Of a DNA stretch of 64,000 bases, positions 37,825 through 46,484 are shown piece after piece. The stretch covers positions 1,984,861-2,048,860 of the forward strand of contig NZ_KN196470.1 in NCBI RefSeq assembly GCF_000761445.1, in the 5' to 3' direction. A program made the position numbers and the translations under genes. This DNA is from Oleiagrimonas soli (GTDB lineage: Bacteria; Pseudomonadota; Gammaproteobacteria; Xanthomonadales; Rhodanobacteraceae). The first letter of the stretch is position 1, and every line of letters begins with the position of its first letter. The notes beneath the pieces were generated by a model. It made no database searches. It had not been told where the DNA came from and worked only from the letters and a program-made list of their open reading frames with translations.

Positions 37825-38693
37825 GCACGCCAACGTCACCGAACAGCGATCCGATGCTGGACCGCGAGGAGCGCGAACTGGCCTCGCTGTACCGGCAGCT
37901 GCCCGCCGTCGAACCGGACGCGGCGCTGGACGCGCGCATCCTCGATGCCGCGCGTCGTGCCGTTGCGCCCAAACCAAAGCGCCGTCCCTATCGCGGCCTG
38001 TTCGTCGGTTTCGGCAGTGCGGCCTCGTTGGTCATGGCGGCCGGACTGACCTGGTACATGCATTCCAACGGACAGGACACCGTCACCCGGACGCAAGCCC
38101 CGGCCGGCTTGCAAGCGGGAGCGATCAAACCCGCTGCCCCGACCGCAACCGGCGCTGCGGACTCGAACCGGCAGGTCATCGCCGTGCGCATCCTGCCCAG
38201 CGAGCATCGCGCGCCGGCCGCAGCGCCGCCGGCTCCGGCCGCCGCCGCGCCCCAGGCAAAGGCCTACATGAACCAGGCGCTAGCCGGACGCGAAAGCGAC
38301 GCGGCGGATCACTCGCCCACCCCCTCGACGATCACCGCGGCCGATACGGCGGCGGAACGTCTGGTCATTCCCGTGCGGGTTCTCCCGGCCGATGCAGCTT
38401 CGCGGCAAGCCGCGTCGGTCGCCCTGCCCGCCCCCGCGCTTCCCGCCGCATCGAATGCCGCCCGACCGGCGCAGCCCGACACCCGGTACGACAAGGCATC
38501 GTCAGAACGGGCGACACCGTCCCCGACAGCAAAACAGCTGATCGATGAGGCCAGGCAGGCCCTTGCGCGCAACGACAAGAACCGCGTCCGCCAACTGCTG
38601 CGCGACTTCACGCAGCGCTTCCCCGGCGCATCGTTGCCGTCCGATCTCGCACCGTACGCGCCCAGTGTCTCCCACGGTGCCGGAACCCCGTGA
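37821..38693 (+). CDS. Single-pass membrane protein, putative anti-sigma factor
   Basis: 290 residues. The first ~55 are cytoplasmic and charged, one membrane helix spans about 59-80, and the rest is an Ala/Pro-rich periplasmic part. That part holds two copies of a short motif, VIAVRILPS (119-127) and VIPVRVLPA (182-190), and a C-terminal helical block (about 237-272; AKQLIDEARQALARNDK). Position and topology fit an anti-sigma factor for the overlapping ECF gene, but no zinc-binding HxxxCxxC anti-sigma motif is seen, so the role is inferred. Confidence 0.65.
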   Translation: MSTPTSPNSDPMLDREERELASLYRQLPAVEPDAALDARILDAARRAVAPKPKRRPYRGLFVGFGSAASLVMAAGLTWYMHSNGQDTVTRTQAPAGLQAGAIKPAAPTATGAADSNRQVIAVRILPSEHRAPAAAPPAPAAAAPQAKAYMNQALAGRESDAADHSPTPSTITAADTAAERLVIPVRVLPADAASRQAASVALPAPALPAASNAARPAQPDTRYDKASSERATPSPTAKQLIDEARQALARNDKNRVRQLLRDFTQRFPGASLPSDLAPYAPSVSHGAGTP

Positions 38694-39304
38694 GCGACAC
38701 CTTCACCCTGACCCGCGAGCACCGGCACGAGGAAGAAATCCGCAAGAGCCGATTTCTTGCGCACGTTGCGCCCGTTGCGGACGTGGCGTCCGCCGTGGCG
38801 TTCATCGAGCGCGTGTCCGATCCCACCGCCAACCACAACTGCTGGGCCTATCGCATCGGCCAGAACTACCGCTTCAGCGACGACGGCGAACCGGGCGGCA
38901 GCGCCGGCAAGCCGATCCTGCAGGCCATCGACGGACAGGAACTGGACGGCACGGTCGCCGTGGTCACCCGCTGGTTCGGCGGCATCAAACTCGGCGTCGG
39001 CGGGCTGATCCGCGCCTACGGCGGCACGGCCGCCGAGTGCCTACGGCAAGCGCCCCGCGAACCGATCGTGGAGACCGCTCGCGTTCGCTTCGCGCTGGGC
39101 TATGCTGAGCTGGCTCTGTTCAAGGCGCGCGTCGAGCATTGGCATCTGCAGCTGCTGGACGAGGCGTTCGGCGCCGATGCGGTATGTGTGACCGCGTCCG
39201 TGGCCACCGCGCAACTGGATCGGTTAGAACAGCTTCTGGCCGACCTCAGCCGCGGCCAGAGTGCCGTGCAACGTCTGGACGAAAGGAATCGAAAAGCCTC
39301 ATGA
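38690..39304 (+). CDS. YigZ/IMPACT family protein
   Basis: 204 residues: an N-terminal UPF0029 (IMPACT) domain with the signature DDGEPGGSAGKPIL near 65 and VVTRWFGGIKLGVGGL near 100, then a DUF1949 domain. The family is conserved from bacteria to humans; the bacterial role is unclear, possibly translation-related. GTG start at 38690 overlaps the previous stop (GTGA), and its own stop overlaps the ABC transporter ATG. Confidence 0.92.
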   Translation: MSDTFTLTREHRHEEEIRKSRFLAHVAPVADVASAVAFIERVSDPTANHNCWAYRIGQNYRFSDDGEPGGSAGKPILQAIDGQELDGTVAVVTRWFGGIKLGVGGLIRAYGGTAAECLRQAPREPIVETARVRFALGYAELALFKARVEHWHLQLLDEAFGADAVCVTASVATAQLDRLEQLLADLSRGQSAVQRLDERNRKAS

Positions 39305-41085
39305 GTACCGACAAGGAACACGATCGCACCGAATCCACTGCCGGCAAGGCGGGCATCGGCGCGCTGCGCCGCCTGTGGCCGTTCATGCGCCCGCACTGGA
39401 AGCTCGCGCTGAGCTGGCTGATCTTCCTGGGCATTTCGTCCGGCGCGAACCTGGTGCTGCCGATCGCCGTGCGCAAGATGATCAACCACGGTTTCGTCGG
39501 CACCGACATCAACGTGATCAACCAGATCTTCCTGGGTCTGTTCGCCCTGTCGCTGATCATCGCCGCCACCACGGCCGCGCGCTACTACTGCATCACCCTG
39601 CTGAGCGAGCGCTCCTTGGCCACGCTGCGCAGCAAGCTCTACAGCCACCTGATCCGCCTCGATATCGGTTTCTTCGAGAAGTCGCGCGTGGGCGAACTCA
39701 TCTCGCGCCTGGGCACCGACACCGAACTGGTGCAGACGCTGGTCGGCTCGGGCATCTCGGTGGCGCTGCGTTCGGTGGTCATGCTGGTCGGCGCCACCAC
39801 CGCCATGATCATCACCAGTCCGCGCCTGGCCGGACTGAGCGCGCTGGTCATTCCCGCGGTGATGGTTCCGATCCTGACCTTCGGCCGCCGAGTGCGCCGC
39901 TACTCGCGCTTCAGCCAGGACCGGCTCGCGGATGCCGCGGCGATCGCCAACGAAACGCTCCACGCCACGTCGCCCATCCAGGCGTATTCGCGCGAGGAGA
40001 TCGAGGAAAACCGCTACGCCAAGGCCATTGCGCTGGCCCTGTCCACGGCCCGTCGGCGCATCGGCCTCGGCGCCGGGCTGACCGCGACCGTCATCACGCT
40101 GGTCTTCGGCGCCATCACCTTCGTGCTCTGGATCGGTGCGCGCGACGTGATCCAGGGCCATGTGGACGCCGGCATCCTCGGCCAGTTCATCCTCTATGCA
40201 ATCTTCGCCGCGGGTGCGGTCGGTACGATGAGCGGTCTCTGGAGCCAGGTCATGCGGGCCTCCGGCGCGATGGAGCGCATCAGCGAACTGTTCGACGAGG
40301 TTCCCGACATCCAGTCACCGAGCCAACCCGTTCCGCTGCCCGGCCGCGCACGCGGCGCCCTGCGCATGGAGGGTGTGGCGTTTAACTACCCGACGCGGCC
40401 GGACACGCTGGCGCTGCACGATTTCGATCTCGATGTGCAGCCTGGCGAGACCGTCGCCCTGGTCGGTCCGTCCGGCGCCGGCAAGAGCACCGTGTTCTCG
40501 CTGCTGCTGCGCTTCTACGACCCGCAGCGCGGACGCATCACGCTGGACGGCGTCGACCTGCGTGCGCTGGCGCTGCCGGACCTGCGCGGATCGTTCGCGC
40601 TGGTGCCGCAGGAGACTGTCATCTTCGGCGGCAGCGCGGCCGAGAACATCCGCTTCGGCCGCGCCGACGCCAGCGACGAGGACGTGCGCGAGGCCGCCAT
40701 CGCCGCCGAGGCCGACGGTTTTCTGCGCGCACTCGCCGACGGCTACGACACCGAACTGGGCGAGCGCGGCGTGCGTCTCTCGGGCGGGCAGCGCCAGCGC
40801 GTGGCGATTGCCCGCGCAATCCTGCGCGACGCGCCCATCCTGCTGCTGGACGAGGCCACCTCGGCGCTGGACGCACAGTCGGAAGCCGCCATCCAGCAGG
40901 CGCTGGCGCACCTGGAAAAGGGCCGCACGACCCTGGTCATCGCCCATCGGCTGGCCACGGTCCAACGCGCCGACCGCATCGTGGTGCTCGACGGCGGCCG
41001 CATCGTCGCCCAGGGTACCCACGAGAGTCTGCTGCGCGAAGGCGGTCTGTACGCCGAACTGGCGCGATTGCAGTTCGCGGCCTGA
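39301..41085 (+). CDS. ABC exporter, half-transporter with fused permease and ATPase
   Basis: 594 residues: six membrane helices (about 30-320) and an ATP-binding domain with Walker A GPSGAGKST (near 389), signature LSGGQRQRVAIARAI (near 492), Walker B ILLLDEATSALD and H-loop IAHRLATV. This is an MsbA/LmrA-like type IV exporter that works as a homodimer on lipids or drugs. The start overlaps the yigZ-type stop (ATGA). No msbA-type lpxK neighbour is present, so lipid A export is not indicated. Confidence 0.93.
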   Translation: MSTDKEHDRTESTAGKAGIGALRRLWPFMRPHWKLALSWLIFLGISSGANLVLPIAVRKMINHGFVGTDINVINQIFLGLFALSLIIAATTAARYYCITLLSERSLATLRSKLYSHLIRLDIGFFEKSRVGELISRLGTDTELVQTLVGSGISVALRSVVMLVGATTAMIITSPRLAGLSALVIPAVMVPILTFGRRVRRYSRFSQDRLADAAAIANETLHATSPIQAYSREEIEENRYAKAIALALSTARRRIGLGAGLTATVITLVFGAITFVLWIGARDVIQGHVDAGILGQFILYAIFAAGAVGTMSGLWSQVMRASGAMERISELFDEVPDIQSPSQPVPLPGRARGALRMEGVAFNYPTRPDTLALHDFDLDVQPGETVALVGPSGAGKSTVFSLLLRFYDPQRGRITLDGVDLRALALPDLRGSFALVPQETVIFGGSAAENIRFGRADASDEDVREAAIAAEADGFLRALADGYDTELGERGVRLSGGQRQRVAIARAILRDAPILLLDEATSALDAQSEAAIQQALAHLEKGRTTLVIAHRLATVQRADRIVVLDGGRIVAQGTHESLLREGGLYAELARLQFAA

Positions 41086-41104
41086 ATCGACGGTTCCCGC
41101 GCAT

Positions 41105-41133
41105 AAAAAAACCCCGCGCCAGGCGCGGGGTTT
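41105..41133 (-). terminator. Terminator of the cold-shock gene (bidirectional-looking)
   Basis: AAACCCCGCGCC (41109-41120) and GGCGCGGGGTTT (41122-41133) form a perfect stem. The A-run at 41105-41110 gives a U-tract on the minus strand, ending the cold-shock transcript; the plus strand has only TTT and could end the ABC exporter operon weakly. Confidence 0.9.
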
Positions 41134-41161
41134 CAAGCATCTGGTGTGGATCTCGGTGCGG

Positions 41162-41368
41162 TCAAGCCGCTTCCGTGACTCCGGACGCCTGCGCGCCCTT
41201 GGGACCTTCCACCACTTCGAAGCTGACTCGCTGACCTTCCTTCAGGCTACGGAAGCCTTCGGAAACGATCGCCGAATAGTGGACGAACACGTCCTCCCCG
41301 CCGTCCTCGGGCGCAATGAAGCCGAACCCCTTGGCGTCGTTGAACCATTTCACCGTACCAAAACGCAT
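41162..41368 (-). CDS. CspA-family cold-shock protein
   Basis: 68 residues, one OB fold that binds single-stranded RNA/DNA. RNP1 KGFGFI (13-18) and RNP2 VFVHY (27-31) are intact. GAGAGG precedes the ATG. The 187 bp between this start and mtiP contain AT-rich stretches and must hold the promoter and leader; a possible -35/-10 pair exists but is weak, and I do not see a clear cold box. It ends in a strong terminator. Confidence 0.95.
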   Translation of the reverse strand: MRFGTVKWFNDAKGFGFIAPEDGGEDVFVHYSAIVSEGFRSLKEGQRVSFEVVEGPKGAQASGVTEAA

Positions 41369-41555
41369 TGCTGGAACCTCTCAAATGAACCGGAAGCGCC
41401 ACGCCACACGTACCCCCCGGCACGCCCCAAAACGCGGCACATGCGCAGTATCACCATGTTTTTGTAGCCGACGCAAGTAAAACGTATGCATGTATTCGGC
41501 AAAAAAACTACATGACTTTACGCCCGATCCGGCATTTTCATTTCATTCCGGTCAT

Positions 41556-42326
41556 TTACGGCAATTCGGCCAGAATCTTCGGCACCTCGGCCGTGGCTGC
41601 GGCCAGATGGGCGAATATCTCGTCCAGGCTGATTTCGACGGCATCACCGCAGCCCGCGGCCCAGTTCGCCACCAGCGACAGACAGGCATAGGGCAATCCG
41701 ATCTCGCGCGCCAGCACCGCCTCGGGCATGCCGGTCATGCCGACCAGATCGCAACCGTCACGGCGCATGCGCGCGATCTCCGCCCGTGTCTCCAGACGCG
41801 GCCCCTGCGTCGCGCCGTAGCAGCCGCCGTCCACCACCGGCACCCCCGCGCGCTCCGCGGCCTGCAGCAAGGCCTTGCGCAGGGACGCCGTGTACGGTTC
41901 GGTGAAATCGACGTGCTGGACCTCTGCGCCTTCGACGTCGCAGAAACTGTTCAAGCGACCGTAGGTGTAATCGATGATCTGATCCGGCAACGCGAGCACC
42001 CGCGGCCCCATGTCCTCGCGAATACCGCCGACGGCATTGACGCCGATCACCGCGCCGACGCCAAGCTGATGCAGCGCGTGCACGTTCGCGCGGTAATTGA
42101 CCCGATGCGGCGCCAGCGAATGACTTTCCCCGTGGCGCGCCAGAAACGCGAATCGACGGCCGTGAAAATCACCGCAGACCACGTCGCCGGACGGTTTTCC
42201 GTAAGGCGTATCCAGCGCCACGCGCTCGATATTCTCCAGTCCCTGCAATTGATACAACCCCGTCCCGCCGATCACGGCGTACGCGATGTGCGATGTACTC
42301 ATAGGGAGGAAGAATTCCGATGTCAT
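41556..42326 (-). CDS. mtiP: S-methyl-5'-thioinosine phosphorylase (MTAP/PNP family)
   Basis: 256 residues of the MTAP/PNP family: the phosphate loop AVIGGTGLYQL, RHGESHSLAPHRVNYRAN, NAVGGI and the base-binding GMTGMPEAVLAREI. In Pseudomonas and relatives this form acts on methylthioinosine rather than methylthioadenosine and is encoded next to nagZ, as here. ATG 42324-42326 is preferred because it lies one nt past the hpt stop and could restart ribosomes; an in-frame ATG at 42300-42302 fits family length equally well but follows CTTCCTCCC, the opposite of a ribosome site. Its product hypoxanthine is the substrate of the adjacent hpt gene. Confidence 0.85.
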   Translation of the reverse strand: MTSEFFLPMSTSHIAYAVIGGTGLYQLQGLENIERVALDTPYGKPSGDVVCGDFHGRRFAFLARHGESHSLAPHRVNYRANVHALHQLGVGAVIGVNAVGGIREDMGPRVLALPDQIIDYTYGRLNSFCDVEGAEVQHVDFTEPYTASLRKALLQAAERAGVPVVDGGCYGATQGPRLETRAEIARMRRDGCDLVGMTGMPEAVLAREIGLPYACLSLVANWAAGCGDAVEISLDEIFAHLAAATAEVPKILAELP

Positions 42327-42327
42327 T

Positions 42328-42891
42328 TCAGGAAACGCTGCGCAAAGCGCGGATTTCGGGAAGATTCCGGCCCTGCTCGTGATAATCCATGCCGAAACCG
42401 AACACGTAGCGATCCGGCACCTCGACGCCGTTGAAATCGGCCTCCAGATCCGGCACGCGGCGATCGTGCAGTTTGGTGCACAGGGTCACGATCAACACCC
42501 GCCGTGCGCCCATCGCCAGGCACGCCTCACGTACGGCCTTGAGAGTGCGTCCTTCGTCGAGGATGTCGTCGACCAGCAACACCGTGCGCCCCTGCATCTC
42601 GGCCTCCGGCTTGCGCAGCCATTGCAACTCGTGGCCGCGGGTATCGCCGCGATAGCGCGTGGCGTGCACGTAGTCGAACTCGACGTCGGTGCGCATCGAC
42701 AGCGCCAGTTGTCCGGCGAAGATCAGGCCGCCGTGCATGATGGTCAGGAACAGCGCGCGTTCGCCGTCCAGCGCCACATCGACGCGCGCGCCGACCTCGG
42801 CCACGGCCCGTTGCAGGGACTCGCGGTCGAACAGCACGTCCGAGGCCTGCACGGCCTGCGCGAAACTCAAGGTGGAGGATGCCTCACTCAT
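42328..42891 (-). CDS. hpt: Hypoxanthine-guanine phosphoribosyltransferase
   Basis: 187 residues of the type I phosphoribosyltransferase fold; the PRPP-binding loop TVLLVDDILDEGRTL is intact. It converts hypoxanthine or guanine plus PRPP to IMP or GMP. Its ATG overlaps the nagZ stop (ATGA) and its stop precedes the mtiP ATG by one nt, so all three genes are translationally coupled. Slightly divergent from E. coli Hpt, in line with the Xanthomonas/Pseudomonas type. Confidence 0.92.
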   Translation of the reverse strand: MSEASSTLSFAQAVQASDVLFDRESLQRAVAEVGARVDVALDGERALFLTIMHGGLIFAGQLALSMRTDVEFDYVHATRYRGDTRGHELQWLRKPEAEMQGRTVLLVDDILDEGRTLKAVREACLAMGARRVLIVTLCTKLHDRRVPDLEADFNGVEVPDRYVFGFGMDYHEQGRNLPEIRALRSVS

Positions 42892-43913
42892 GCCTGCGTC
42901 TCCTCGTTGCGCAGCGCGTCCAGGCGGGCGACGAACACGTCGCGCTGCGGGTTGTCGATCAGATCGGTCCAGGTCGCCGCCACCGCGCCGCGCAGGGTTT
43001 CCACGCGATCCGCCGGACACGGTTCCAGCGCCAAGTTCTCGACTGCTTGCAGTGCCGCGTCGACGGCATCCGGCTGACACGCCAGGATCAAGTCGCAGCC
43101 AGCCTCGGCGTGTGCCTTCACGCGCTGTTCGAGACTGCCGGACTGGCCGGCGCCGACCATGCTGATGTCGTCGCTGAAGATCAGGCCCTGGAAGCCCATC
43201 TCGCGACGCAGAATATCTTCGATCCAGATGCGCGATTGGCCCGCCGATGCGGTATCGACCTGCGGATAAACGATGTGCGCCATCATCACCGCCTCGACGC
43301 CGAGCGCGATGCTCTCGGCGAACGGCTGCAGGTCGCTGGCGCGCAGATCGTCCAGCGGACGCGGATCGATGGCCGATTCGACATGCGTGTCCTCAAGCAC
43401 CGTGCCGTGACCGGGGAAGTGCTTGATCGTCACCGCCATGCCGGCCATGTGCATGCCGCGGATGTAGGCGTCGGCCAGCGCGCTGACGACCTCCGGTTCC
43501 GCATGCAGCGCGCGCGTGCCGATGATGCGGTTGCCGCGCGCCAGATCGACCACCGGCGCGAAACTGATGTCGACGTCCGTGGCGCGCAATTCGCTGGCCA
43601 TGACCCAGGCATGCTCCTCGGCCAGGGCGCGCGCCTGTTCGGGATCGCGGTCGTACAAGGCGCCGAGCGTGGCCAGCGCGGGCAGCCGCGTGAAACCCTC
43701 GCGAAAGCGCTGCACCACGCCGCCTTCCTGATCGACAGCGATGACGAAACCGGGATCCGGGCGCACCTCGCGCACCTCGGCGATCAACGCGGCGACCTGG
43801 TCGCGCGACGCGAAATTGCGCTTGAACAGCACCAGTCCGCACACCATCGGCGAGCGAAGCTGCTGGCGCTCATGCGCGCTCAGTGCGGTTCCGGAGGTTC
43901 CGATCAGCAGCAT
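42888..43913 (-). CDS. nagZ: Beta-N-acetylhexosaminidase, cell-wall recycling
   Basis: A 341-residue glycoside hydrolase family 3 enzyme that removes GlcNAc from cytosolic anhydromuropeptides. The His-containing loop KHFPGHGTVLEDTHVE and the nucleophile region GLIFSDDISMVGA are conserved. It starts at ATG 43911-43913, sharing one base with the upstream CYTH gene stop. NagZ products can induce AmpC-type beta-lactamases in some species. Confidence 0.95.
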   Translation of the reverse strand: MLLIGTSGTALSAHERQQLRSPMVCGLVLFKRNFASRDQVAALIAEVREVRPDPGFVIAVDQEGGVVQRFREGFTRLPALATLGALYDRDPEQARALAEEHAWVMASELRATDVDISFAPVVDLARGNRIIGTRALHAEPEVVSALADAYIRGMHMAGMAVTIKHFPGHGTVLEDTHVESAIDPRPLDDLRASDLQPFAESIALGVEAVMMAHIVYPQVDTASAGQSRIWIEDILRREMGFQGLIFSDDISMVGAGQSGSLEQRVKAHAEAGCDLILACQPDAVDAALQAVENLALEPCPADRVETLRGAVAATWTDLIDNPQRDVFVARLDALRNEETQA

Positions 43914-44428
43914 CAGGCATCCTCTCCCGCGCGTTCGCGCGGCGTCCATTGCGCATACGGGTGCGCAATGAGATTCACATTGTAGTAGCGCGGCAAGTGA
44001 CTGACTTCGCGTCCCAACCATGCGGGCCGGGGGAAATCGGCATCGACTTGGGCCAATTCGATTTCGGCGACGACCAGGCCCTGGTTCTCGCCCTCGAAGA
44101 CATCGATTTCAAAGGTATGCCCGTCGACCGGCACGAAATGCCGCGTCTTCGTCAGGCGACCGCGGCACAAGTCGCGCAGCATGGCGCGCGCGTCGTCCAG
44201 CGGCAGCGGATACTCGTACTCCGCGCGCTCGATGCCGAGCCGGGCCGATTTCACATTCATCCAGGCGGCATCGTCGGACACGCGCACGCGCACCGAGCAG
44301 CGCGCATGGCCGGCCTCGATGGCCGCCGCATCGACCAGATAGCCCTGTTCCATGGCCTGGCTGCACGCGATCTGCGCGCGCCAGCCGTCGCCGGCGAGAA
44401 GGAACTTGCGTTCGATCTCGGTCGCCAT
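43913..44428 (-). CDS. CYTH-domain protein (inorganic triphosphatase-like)
   Basis: 171 residues that begin with the CYTH signature E-x-E-x-K (Glu4, Glu6, Lys8 in MATEIERKFLL) and continue with alternating charged beta strands (VRVRVSDDAAWMNVKSAR; ERAEYEYPLP; TRHFVPVDGHTFEIDVFEG), the triphosphate-tunnel fold. Small single-domain members are mostly inorganic triphosphatases; adenylate cyclase activity is less likely. Its start shares one base with the rlmD stop and its stop shares one base with the nagZ start. Confidence 0.88.
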   Translation of the reverse strand: MATEIERKFLLAGDGWRAQIACSQAMEQGYLVDAAAIEAGHARCSVRVRVSDDAAWMNVKSARLGIERAEYEYPLPLDDARAMLRDLCRGRLTKTRHFVPVDGHTFEIDVFEGENQGLVVAEIELAQVDADFPRPAWLGREVSHLPRYYNVNLIAHPYAQWTPRERAGEDA

Positions 44429-45735
44429 CAGTCACGCTCGAACAGGGCAATGGATTCGACGTGCGCGGTGTGCGGAAACATGTCCATGACCCCGGCGGCG
44501 CTGAGGCGGAAGCCGTGCTTGCGCACCAAAATTTCGGCGTCGCGCGCCAGCGAGCCCGGATGGCAGGACACGTACACCACGCGATGGGTGTGCTTGCCAG
44601 GCAGATACTCCAGCACCTTGTCGGCGCCGGCGCGCGGCGGATCCAGCAGCAGCTTGTCCCACGGCTGACGCGCCCAGGCCGCCTTGCTGTGGTCCTCGAA
44701 CAGGTTGGCCATGTGGAACTGCGCGTTGGCGATGCCGTTGGCCGCCGCATTCGCGCCGGCGCGCCGCACCAGTTCGGTATCGCCTTCGACGCCCTCGACC
44801 TGCCCAACCCGGCGCGCGACCGGCAACGTGAAGTTGCCCAGCCCGCAGAACAGGTCGAGCACGCGGTCGTCCGGCTGCGGCTGCAACAGATCCAGCGCCA
44901 GCGCGATCATGCGCTGGTTCATGCCGCCGTTGACCTGCACGAAGTCCAGCGGCTCGAAGTCCAGCTTCACGTCGTGATCGGGCAGCGCGAACGACAGCTG
45001 CGGTGCGTCCGGCCACAGCGGATGCACGCTGCTGAGACCGCCTGGCTGCAGATAGATCGCAAAGCCGTGCTCGCGCGCGAACGCGATCAGCGTGGCCTTG
45101 TCGCTGTCCGGCAGCGGTTCGAGATGACGGATCACCAGCGCCACGACGTCGTCGCCGGCGGCGAATTCGATCTGCGGAATCTGCGCCGCGCTCTGCAGCG
45201 TCGCCAGCATGTCGCCGATCGCCTCGATCTTCGGCCCGATCGCCGGATGCAGCACCTCGCAGCGGCGGATATCGGCCACGTAACGCGGATTGGACTCGCG
45301 GAAACCGACCAGCACGCGCTCCTTCTTCAGCACCTGCTTGACCGACAGACGGCCCTTGCGACGGTACTGCCAGGGTTCGTCGTGCAACGGATCGAGCCAG
45401 CGTTCGGGGGCCACCTTGCCGATGCGCTCGAAGTTCTCCGCCAGCACCCGCTGCTTGGCGAGAATCTGTGCCATCGGATCCAGATGCTGCAGGCTGCAGC
45501 CAGCGCACTGACCGAAATGCGCACAGCGCGGTTCGACACGGTCCGGGCTGCGCGTATGCAGCGTCTGGACCTCGGCCTCGTCGAAATGGCGTTTGCTGCG
45601 CGTGACGCGCACGGTCGCGCGTTCGCCCGGCAGCGCACCGCGCACGAACATGGCCTTGCCATCGACATGGGCGACACCGCGCCCGTCGTGGCTCAGATCG
45701 GTGACATCGACTTCGACTTGGGTTTGTTTCTTCAT
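44428..45735 (-). CDS. rlmD: 23S rRNA (uracil-1939-C5)-methyltransferase
   Basis: A 435-residue SPOUT-unrelated, Rossmann-fold m5U methyltransferase with an N-terminal TRAM domain (about 1-60). The [4Fe-4S] cysteines are Cys71, Cys77, Cys80 and Cys159. The SAM motif is LDLFCGLGNFTLPVA and the nucleophile region is VYVSCHPGSLARD. It heads the five-gene coupled unit that continues to mtiP. Confidence 0.95.
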   Translation of the reverse strand: MKKQTQVEVDVTDLSHDGRGVAHVDGKAMFVRGALPGERATVRVTRSKRHFDEAEVQTLHTRSPDRVEPRCAHFGQCAGCSLQHLDPMAQILAKQRVLAENFERIGKVAPERWLDPLHDEPWQYRRKGRLSVKQVLKKERVLVGFRESNPRYVADIRRCEVLHPAIGPKIEAIGDMLATLQSAAQIPQIEFAAGDDVVALVIRHLEPLPDSDKATLIAFAREHGFAIYLQPGGLSSVHPLWPDAPQLSFALPDHDVKLDFEPLDFVQVNGGMNQRMIALALDLLQPQPDDRVLDLFCGLGNFTLPVARRVGQVEGVEGDTELVRRAGANAAANGIANAQFHMANLFEDHSKAAWARQPWDKLLLDPPRAGADKVLEYLPGKHTHRVVYVSCHPGSLARDAEILVRKHGFRLSAAGVMDMFPHTAHVESIALFERD

Positions 45736-45740
45736 GGCCT

Positions 45741-45770
45741 AAAAAACACGCCCGGGGATCGACCCGGGCG
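45741..45770 (-). terminator. Terminator between ydbL and rlmD
   Basis: CGCCCGGG (45749-45756) and CCCGGGCG (45763-45770) pair perfectly with a 6-nt loop; the A-run 45741-45746 gives a U-tract on the minus strand. It ends the ydbH-ydbL transcript just upstream of the rlmD start. Confidence 0.9.
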
Positions 45771-45808
45771 GTATCGGATGCAAAGGACGATGCGCGCGGC
45801 GGGAGACG

Positions 45809-46417
45809 TTACTTGCGCTTCCAGCCGCCGGCGCTGTCGCGATAGTACCAGCCCGCGTGGGCACGCTCGATCCACAGCCGCGCGAAGGTTTCGCGTACCT
45901 GCGACTGCCAGTCGGGATGGCCGTTGGCCTTGGCGATCTCGGCATACAGCTGGTTGCGATCGGCATTCTCGGCCGCGACCGTGCTCTTGACCCCGGCACG
46001 CTGCGCCAGCGGCGCGGCGGAAAGATCGCGCACCGCGACCAGACCGTCCTGGGTGAAACCGACCGCGCCCTCGTCGAGCAGCGCCTGCAGCGATTCGCGG
46101 AAGCGTTTGCTCATGCGCGCATGGATCGCATCGATGGTCGGCGTGTGAATGCGCAGGTCCGGCGTCCCGGCGGCATAGGCGGCCGGGATCAGCAGATCGA
46201 TCACGCTGGCCGACGGACCGCCCTCGGCGGGCTTCTGCGCATCCTGGGCAGCCGGCGCGCCGTTCTTCTGCGCCGCCGTGCCCTGATCGATGACCGAACC
46301 GATGAACTGGTCGGCCGCCTTCTGTGCCGCCGCCTCGGGAAAGTAGACGTTGATGGTGACGCACCCGACCAGCGAGGTCAGCGCCAGAACGGCAAAAAGG
46401 ACTACGAACTTGCGCAT
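45809..46417 (-). CDS. YdbL-family (DUF1318) lipoprotein
   Basis: 202 residues from ATG 46415-46417, with AGGAG 8 nt upstream. A lipobox (LVGC, Cys19) is followed by VTINVYFPEAAAQKAADQFI. After an Ala/Gly-rich linker comes a C-terminal DUF1318 domain (about 110-202) ending in ADRNQLYAEIAKANGH and WYYRDSAGGWKRK, like E. coli YdbL. E. coli YdbL is a soluble periplasmic chaperone for the YnbE lipoprotein; this longer, lipid-anchored form is different. It lies 67 bp downstream of the YdbH-like gene on the same strand. Confidence 0.85.
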   Translation of the reverse strand: MRKFVVLFAVLALTSLVGCVTINVYFPEAAAQKAADQFIGSVIDQGTAAQKNGAPAAQDAQKPAEGGPSASVIDLLIPAAYAAGTPDLRIHTPTIDAIHARMSKRFRESLQALLDEGAVGFTQDGLVAVRDLSAAPLAQRAGVKSTVAAENADRNQLYAEIAKANGHPDWQSQVRETFARLWIERAHAGWYYRDSAGGWKRK

Positions 46418-46484
46418 GGATCGAATCTCCTGAAGATACTGCATGGTCCCACAAAAGGCCGCCTCGGCGCACCCGCCGAGGCGC

